Source: Dolomedes plantarius
Lineage: Eukaryota > Arthropoda > Arachnida > Araneae > Dolomedidae
DNA length: 64,000 bases
Direction: 5' to 3'
Assembly (NCBI GenBank): GCA_907164885.2
Contig: OU015492.1
Coordinates: forward strand, 201,503,738 to 201,567,737
In this document: positions 59,012-64,000 of the stretch, one piece after another
Position numbering within the stretch: position 1 is the first letter of the stretch
How the letters are laid out: every line of letters starts with the position of its first letter
The notes under the pieces: model-generated
What the model was told of the DNA's origin: nothing
Database searches by the model: none
Seen by the model: only the letters and a program-made list of their open reading frames with translations
Translations under genes and position numbers: made by a program

Positions 59012-60319
59012 TATAAATACACACATACAAAATATATAATGTGTGTGTGTGTGTTAGTTAGTTATTGCATTATAAAACAATAATGAAAAATAACATATAA
59101 ATTACCTTTGCCAAACATAATTACTCTCATAACTGTGGAGTACAAATGACATATGGTTTACGTTTTAAATCTCATAGATAATTCTATTTAAGTTTTCTTA
59201 TCCTTTGTCGACACATTTATCCTCTACAAACTTGGTAATGTAGGCTATAAATCATAATTAATTAATTTTAACTTTCCAAATTGCATTTGAAAGAATTTAA
59301 TTAGAATGAAATTGTAAGTAGACGTGAAATTTATGTTTAAATTACCGCTTAGTCAATTTAGACTGATTAAATGCATCTCCGTTCCTAAAATTCAGAAAAA
59401 CTATCGATGTCATAAATTGAGGACACTTCAAATTAAGCATAATTGTCATTAATTAAATTTTAATTAGTGAATGCAACGTAAAATTTGGTAATGGTGTTTT
59501 AATACAAAGTGCGAATGTATTTCATTTACACCAGGAAAATGGGCATTAATGCAAGTCTTTAATGAATTTATTGCAAACCTATAAATAATTCAGATGAAAT
59601 GACATATATTTCGTCGCATATAAATAAATGTCAAAAAAAGATACTGATTTTATATAGAAAAAGTTGTAGTGTTGCAACAAATATTCATTTATTTCAAAAA
59701 TCAGAATATAAGAAGATATTTAAGTGTTTCTTCTTCTAATGTTATACGTTGATGATTATTTGTTTATGGAACCTAATTCATTACTCGAAGAGAAAGGTAT
59801 CGTTTCAAATCTCCTTCACTTAATGCTAAAATATCTTAATTTCATAGAATTAACGTTTGAATTATTCAAATTGTTCCATTATTTTTTTTCATGAAAATAT
59901 TCTATCGATATAAGAGCCTAAAGTGTATCCTTCTCTTTCGTGTTTTCCTAGATGCATTCATCAGTCTTAACTTTAATTATGGGGTAGTTCTGTTAAAGCT
60001 CTAACATTTTTAATTCCATTTCAAACATATTTGCTTCGGTAGGGGCTAATTATTTAGACTGGAAGACAATAAGATCAGTGTTGTGTTCTCCTCGCAAGGA
60101 TTTTTAAGGAGTTTGCAGGCCTATCTGGTTTTTTTTTTCATAATAAGCTTTGCTTGTGCTACAAATTCCAGACGTGTGACAGGTGTATTCAAAATCATCT
60201 GTTAACATGTTTTAAGTGCATGCCCAAAAGCTTGTTTTTGTATTCTGCCTACTGAATTAAAATTCACCTTTCTATCCTAGGTACACATATTAATGAATTA
60301 CAGAACTTACTTTGAATAA
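59012..60319. other. No gene seen
   Basis: AT-rich unique sequence with a short gtgtgtgtgtgtg at 59041-59053. Nothing recognised. Confidence 0.5.
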
Positions 60320-60912
60320 TCTATATATATAAAACAGTTCCGTAACTGACTCACTCATTCATTCATTCATTCATTCACTGACTGACTGACATACAACGCA
60401 CAGACCAAACCGCTGGACCTAAAGGGCTGAAATTTTGCATGGCGATTCTTCTAATGGTGTAGGGGTGCACTAAGAAAGATTTTTCAAAAATTCTTCTTAG
60501 ATTTTTTTAAATTAAATTTTTAAGCTGTTTTTTAAACTTTTTTTACGTTTGCATTTAAAATAATACATTGAGGGTTATAAAATTTATATCACGAGAAAGA
60601 TCATAAAAATTCCTTTAAAATGAAATTTTTTTCGAATTTTTACCTCCATTTCCTGATTTTTGGTGAATTTTTAAAGATTAATTTTTAGAATTTAATTTAT
60701 TAAATGCCGATCACGTGACTTCTTTTTCTGGTACTTTAAATAAATTTATCGTCACGTGCATAAAAACTAAATAGATAAAAAAATATTTTTTTTCTTGCTA
60801 ATGCGGCAGACGATTGGACATTATTTTGTCTATAAAAATATCCCTTACGATTTTTTTAATAAATATATATTTTTTTCCTACGTCAATTGTATATATTGAT
60901 CGTCGTATTTAT

Positions 60913-60969
<57 letters not shown>

Positions 60970-61042
60970 GCATTAATTGCATACATTGACCGTTGTATTT
61001 AATTTGAATGTACTCCGTAGCGAAGTGCGGGTTTTCAGCTAG
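60320..61042 (+). mobile_element. Helitron copy g, 723 bp, complete
   Basis: It starts TCTATATATATAAAACAG after host A and ends gtgcgggttttcagCTAG before host T (61039-61042). It has the cattcattcattcatt expansion near the 5' end as in copy b, and an internal (TA)n (60914-60964) close to the 3' end, at a site that is merely TA-rich in other copies. It is the best full-length plus-strand representative of the family. Confidence 0.92.
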
Positions 61043-63038
61043 TATATCATAAGATGCTAATTCATTATGACCCCGTAAACAATTTTATGTATATCAGATA
61101 TGACGTCACGTTTCTGTTGCTAAAGTATTTGATTTATAAAAAAGGAATTGCTGTACGGTCTTAAAAACGGCTGGTGTGTATTACTTGACAACAAAAAATA
61201 GATAATAAACGTAATTTTAATGGGTTTTGATCATTAAACTGCTTTGCTGGGACGTATTCGAGAAAAGCTTTTTTTAGAAAGAGTAGGCTACTAATAAAAA
61301 CCAGGTCTCAACGTAAAGTGTGTGGTCGTCACCGGCTACTGAATGTTCCTGCTGAAACGAAAGTCTACAAAGTTGTTCAGTCTAATAGAAGAGCAACATT
61401 GCGTAAAAATATAAGGGTGTCCTAATTGAAAGAAAGAATTTTGTTGTAGTGGCAGCGGTGAAATACCCATATTTGTCTTTGCGCCAGTAGAAACCGTTGT
61501 ATGTTTAGAAACAAAGCTGATATCATCGGAAAGCGTCAGTGGGCTGTTTGAACGTGCTTGAGCAAGATGATTACGTACGGTCGTGACATGGGTTCGTTCC
61601 ATACAGGCCCATCGAGCGTTTATTCAATATTTCAAAGCAGAAGGTGTTAGTGATGCCGAAAGGGGTCGACGTAAGAGGGATGTGTTTAGCATTAGTGTCT
61701 GTCACAGTACACAATATTCAGATGGTTTGAACCTTTTAGGGGCGCCGTTTGCACAGTGCAAATGCCTAAATCTATTCTTTTTTTTTCATTTGCATTCAAT
61801 GTATTTCAGTTAAATGAGCAAAACAATGGCTAGTGCTGCCATCTGTTAGCAGTTGAAAGAAGTAAAAACATTTTGCAAACTTTAAAGGTAATTTTTTTCA
61901 AGATTGTTTAGTTTAAAAAAAATCGAGAAAAATAATCTGCACCATGCAAACGTTTGAGGTTCTTGTCGCTGAAAGGGTTAAGGAATTCCGTAATGGACGT
62001 TTGAGCATCTGTATGGAGGGAAAAATCTCCCCAAACGATATACTGAGAAGGTGGTCATAATACATTGGAGTGTAATTTATGTTTCTTTGCACTGAGTTTA
62101 AAATTTCTCATTAATAGGTTATGATTTGTGAACTTATATTTTCTTAAGAAAAGAAAGAAATTAAATGCATATACCCTTCACCCAACTTGAATCTGTAATT
62201 GACTTAAAATGCAACTTTTTACAAGATCCATATATTACCAACAAGGTGCTTTAAATCTAAGCTAGCTTTCTAAAATATGGATAATTCTAAGTTTATTATG
62301 TTCATATGTTAGAAGTACGTCAGTAGAAAATTTTAAATTTGAATATCTCAAGCATATAGAAATAACACTTGCAAGTCATTAGGAGTATTAATAATACGTT
62401 AAAGTGAGACATGAATATTTGGGTATTTATAAAAATTTATTGAAATGTGCAAATCGAATCACTGCAGTCGCTTTCGAAGCGTTATAAATTAAATCTACAT
62501 TATCTTCCAAAACTCTCTATGCTCAAATGTTAGTGAGATTTATCTGTTCATATCCCAAAATTTGAAATTTCAATATCCCGAAGAACACATTTTCAACAAA
62601 CTAATGGTCAAAATTTTAAGCTTAAAAATATTCGTTCCTCTTCTGACAGGAACGTATATTTTTCTTCCTTGATTTATTACGTCTTTTGGATGTTCTTTAC
62701 TGCTAGACATAAAACTTTGCTTATTTAGTACTTATATACAAATCGCTATTTAAATTCAACCATATAAAATTTGAATATTTGAATGTTTTTAGAAATTCTT
62801 CACATTTCATTGGACTATAAAGCAAATTAATTTTATTTTGGAGACACTTATTGTTTATTGATAACTTGCAGATGTAAAAATCGCGAAAGACTCAAAAATA
62901 CGCTTTTTCAGAAACCAGCATACCACCAAAATAGAAATCACACCCAATATATAATTTTTAGTTTTATCCTTATTCCTACCTACATTTCCTTATTGCACAC
63001 ACACACACACACATTATATATATATATATATATATATA
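61043..63038. other. No supported gene
   Basis: 61280-61760 has balanced composition with open frames on both strands (61336-61602 minus, 61583-61813 plus) that I do not recognise; an old transposon or exon is possible. The rest is AT-rich. (CA)n and (TA)n runs at about 62997-63038 lead into the next element. Confidence 0.45.
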
Positions 63039-63798
63039 AACTGAAGAGCCACAAAAACTGGTACATTTGCCTAATATCTTGTAGGGCCCCCACGAGTACC
63101 GCAACATGACGTGTCATGGATTCCACTAATGTTTGAAGGTATCGTGGAAGCAATTCACACCATGAATCCTGCAGTGGCAGTACACAAATCCACAGGAGTG
63201 CAAGAGGGTGGACATCGATTCGGAACATCACGTTGCAAGGCTTCCTAGATATGCTCAATAATGTCCATTGTTAATGCCAGGGGATTTAGGTGGCGAATGG
63301 AACTGTCTAAAGTCTGAAGAGTGATCCTGGACACACTCGGTAGCACTTGGCACGCCCAGGACAGACGTAAGGCTTTGTGCTGTGCAGTACACGAGTTGTT
63401 CATCGGCTCCTAAAGCCCATATCAATGACGGTCTGTTGAACAATACGCACGCGCTGACATTTGTTCATGTCCCAACGTTGAAAGCCGCAGTAATTTGAAG
63501 AAGTGTTTTCACGTCTATCTCGTTTAAGGATTTTCGTCAGTTGTCGACGGTCCCGTTTTAAGTTCTTTTTCTGCTGCAGCACTGTCGGAGATTTGATGTT
63601 TTACCGGATACCTGATATTCATGGTACACTCTTGAATTGGACGCGCGCACAATCCAAACAGCATCGTTACATCGGAGATGGCATGCCCCATATCTCGTGC
63701 GCCGACTATAATGTCACGTTCAAAGTTACATAAATCGAGATAACCTATCTTTGTAGCTTCAGGGACCGATCTAACAGCTTCGCCAGACAGCCTGTTGT
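63039..63798 (-). mobile_element. Tc1-like element, internally deleted, 5' truncated
   Basis: The left end is actgaagagccacaaaaact, the 3' terminus of a minus-strand element. Next to it the minus strand encodes the C-terminus LQDSWCELLPRYLQTLVESM. After a deletion of most of the catalytic core comes the N-terminal side: FQRWDMNKCQRVRIVQQTVI with DMGFRSR, and further up LCNFERDIIVGARDMGHAIS (helix-turn-helix). The 5' terminal repeat is missing: the copy stops at a (TA)n (63799-63813) in cagcctgttgt, about 110 bp short of the end seen in the neighbouring copy. Confidence 0.83.
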
Positions 63799-63813
63799 AT
63801 ATATATATATATA

Positions 63814-64000
63814 TGCACATTGAAGAGCAAAAAAACTGGTACAGGAGTGCGGATGCAAATAACGCAGATATGCAACCAATCACCGTAACTCTATGCGGTC
63901 GGAAGTGTCTATATAAGACAACAGATTGTCTGGCGAAGCTGTTAGATCGGTTCCTGAAGCTACAAAGATAAGTTATCACGATTTATGTGACTTTGAACGT
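63814..64000 (+). mobile_element. Second Tc1-like copy, 5' part, runs off the window
   Basis: It starts cattgaagagcaaaaaaact as a terminal repeat and leads through the same 5' sequence as the neighbour (ctggcgaagctgttagatcg, tgaagctacaaagata) into the start of the transposase frame. 63918-64000 is an inverted match to 63716-63798, so the two copies stand head to head. Confidence 0.83.

Noticed and set aside
58458..59016. Two plus-strand ORFs of 80 and 95 codons
   Set aside because: They lie inside a Tc1-like element whose transposase remains are on the minus strand; no motif in the plus frames.
61336..61813. ORFs of 88 (minus) and 76 (plus) codons as genes
   Set aside because: No recognisable domain, no splice context and no stop-poor extension; left as unexplained balanced-composition DNA.

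Overview
The window is eukaryotic, AT-rich, non-coding and repeat-dense. The transposon mix is typical of an arthropod: Tc1/mariner, pogo/Tigger, hAT, PIF/Harbinger, piggyBac-like MITEs, Helitrons, tRNA-derived SINEs and a BEL/Pao gag, with many long (TA)n tracts. A chelicerate such as a spider fits, but the sequence does not settle the class. I see no intact protein-coding transposon, no rRNA or true tRNA gene, no CRISPR array and nothing bacterial.

Layout. 1-12565: two nearly identical 6.14-kb tandem units plus 289 bp of a third, each with a deleted mariner remnant, a 1.7-kb mariner with ~88-bp inverted repeats and dead transposase, and a 1.2-kb element with 22-bp inverted repeats and a pogo/CENP-B-like transposase tail. 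12566-22140: mostly unique AT-rich DNA, with a mariner remnant (15775-16675) carrying a Harbinger MITE and a piggyBac-like MITE, and a SINE. 22140-24490: degenerate tandem repeat (~320-bp unit) interrupted by a SINE, two MITEs and a second SINE. 24590-25760: Tc1-like remnant and Tigger-type MITE. 28123-33650: three minus-strand Helitrons, one split by a 1.65-kb Tc1 element and one lying inside a hAT element, then a SINE cut by another hAT. 34850-38060: a duplicated ~261-bp sequence, a Tc1-like remnant, a Helitron and a mariner N-terminal remnant. 39089-43650: a Helitron, then a seven-unit satellite (~300-bp unit, each with its own TA tract or A/T-rich spacer); its first unit holds a mariner that itself holds a hAT filled with a 49-bp minisatellite.

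The one place that looks like a host gene is 43655-44137: a GC-rich, CpG-containing stretch with a CT tract and four short upstream ORFs, leading to an ATG, a signal-peptide-like sequence and a GTAAGG splice donor (phase 1). The following ~7 kb is poor in transposons and may be intron 1, though it holds old tandem duplications and a Tigger-type element. A second possible exon at 54305-54408 looks like the second half of an ADAMTS-type thrombospondin-1 module; its phase is compatible with the first exon, but linkage is a guess. 51300-64000 holds a short duplication, a BEL/Pao gag fragment, two more Helitrons, a SINE, a 1.2-kb Tc1-like remnant and two head-to-head Tc1-like copies at the right edge.

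The genes do not form a pathway. The main story is layered transposon nesting, with several insertions datable relative to each other by exact target-site duplications.
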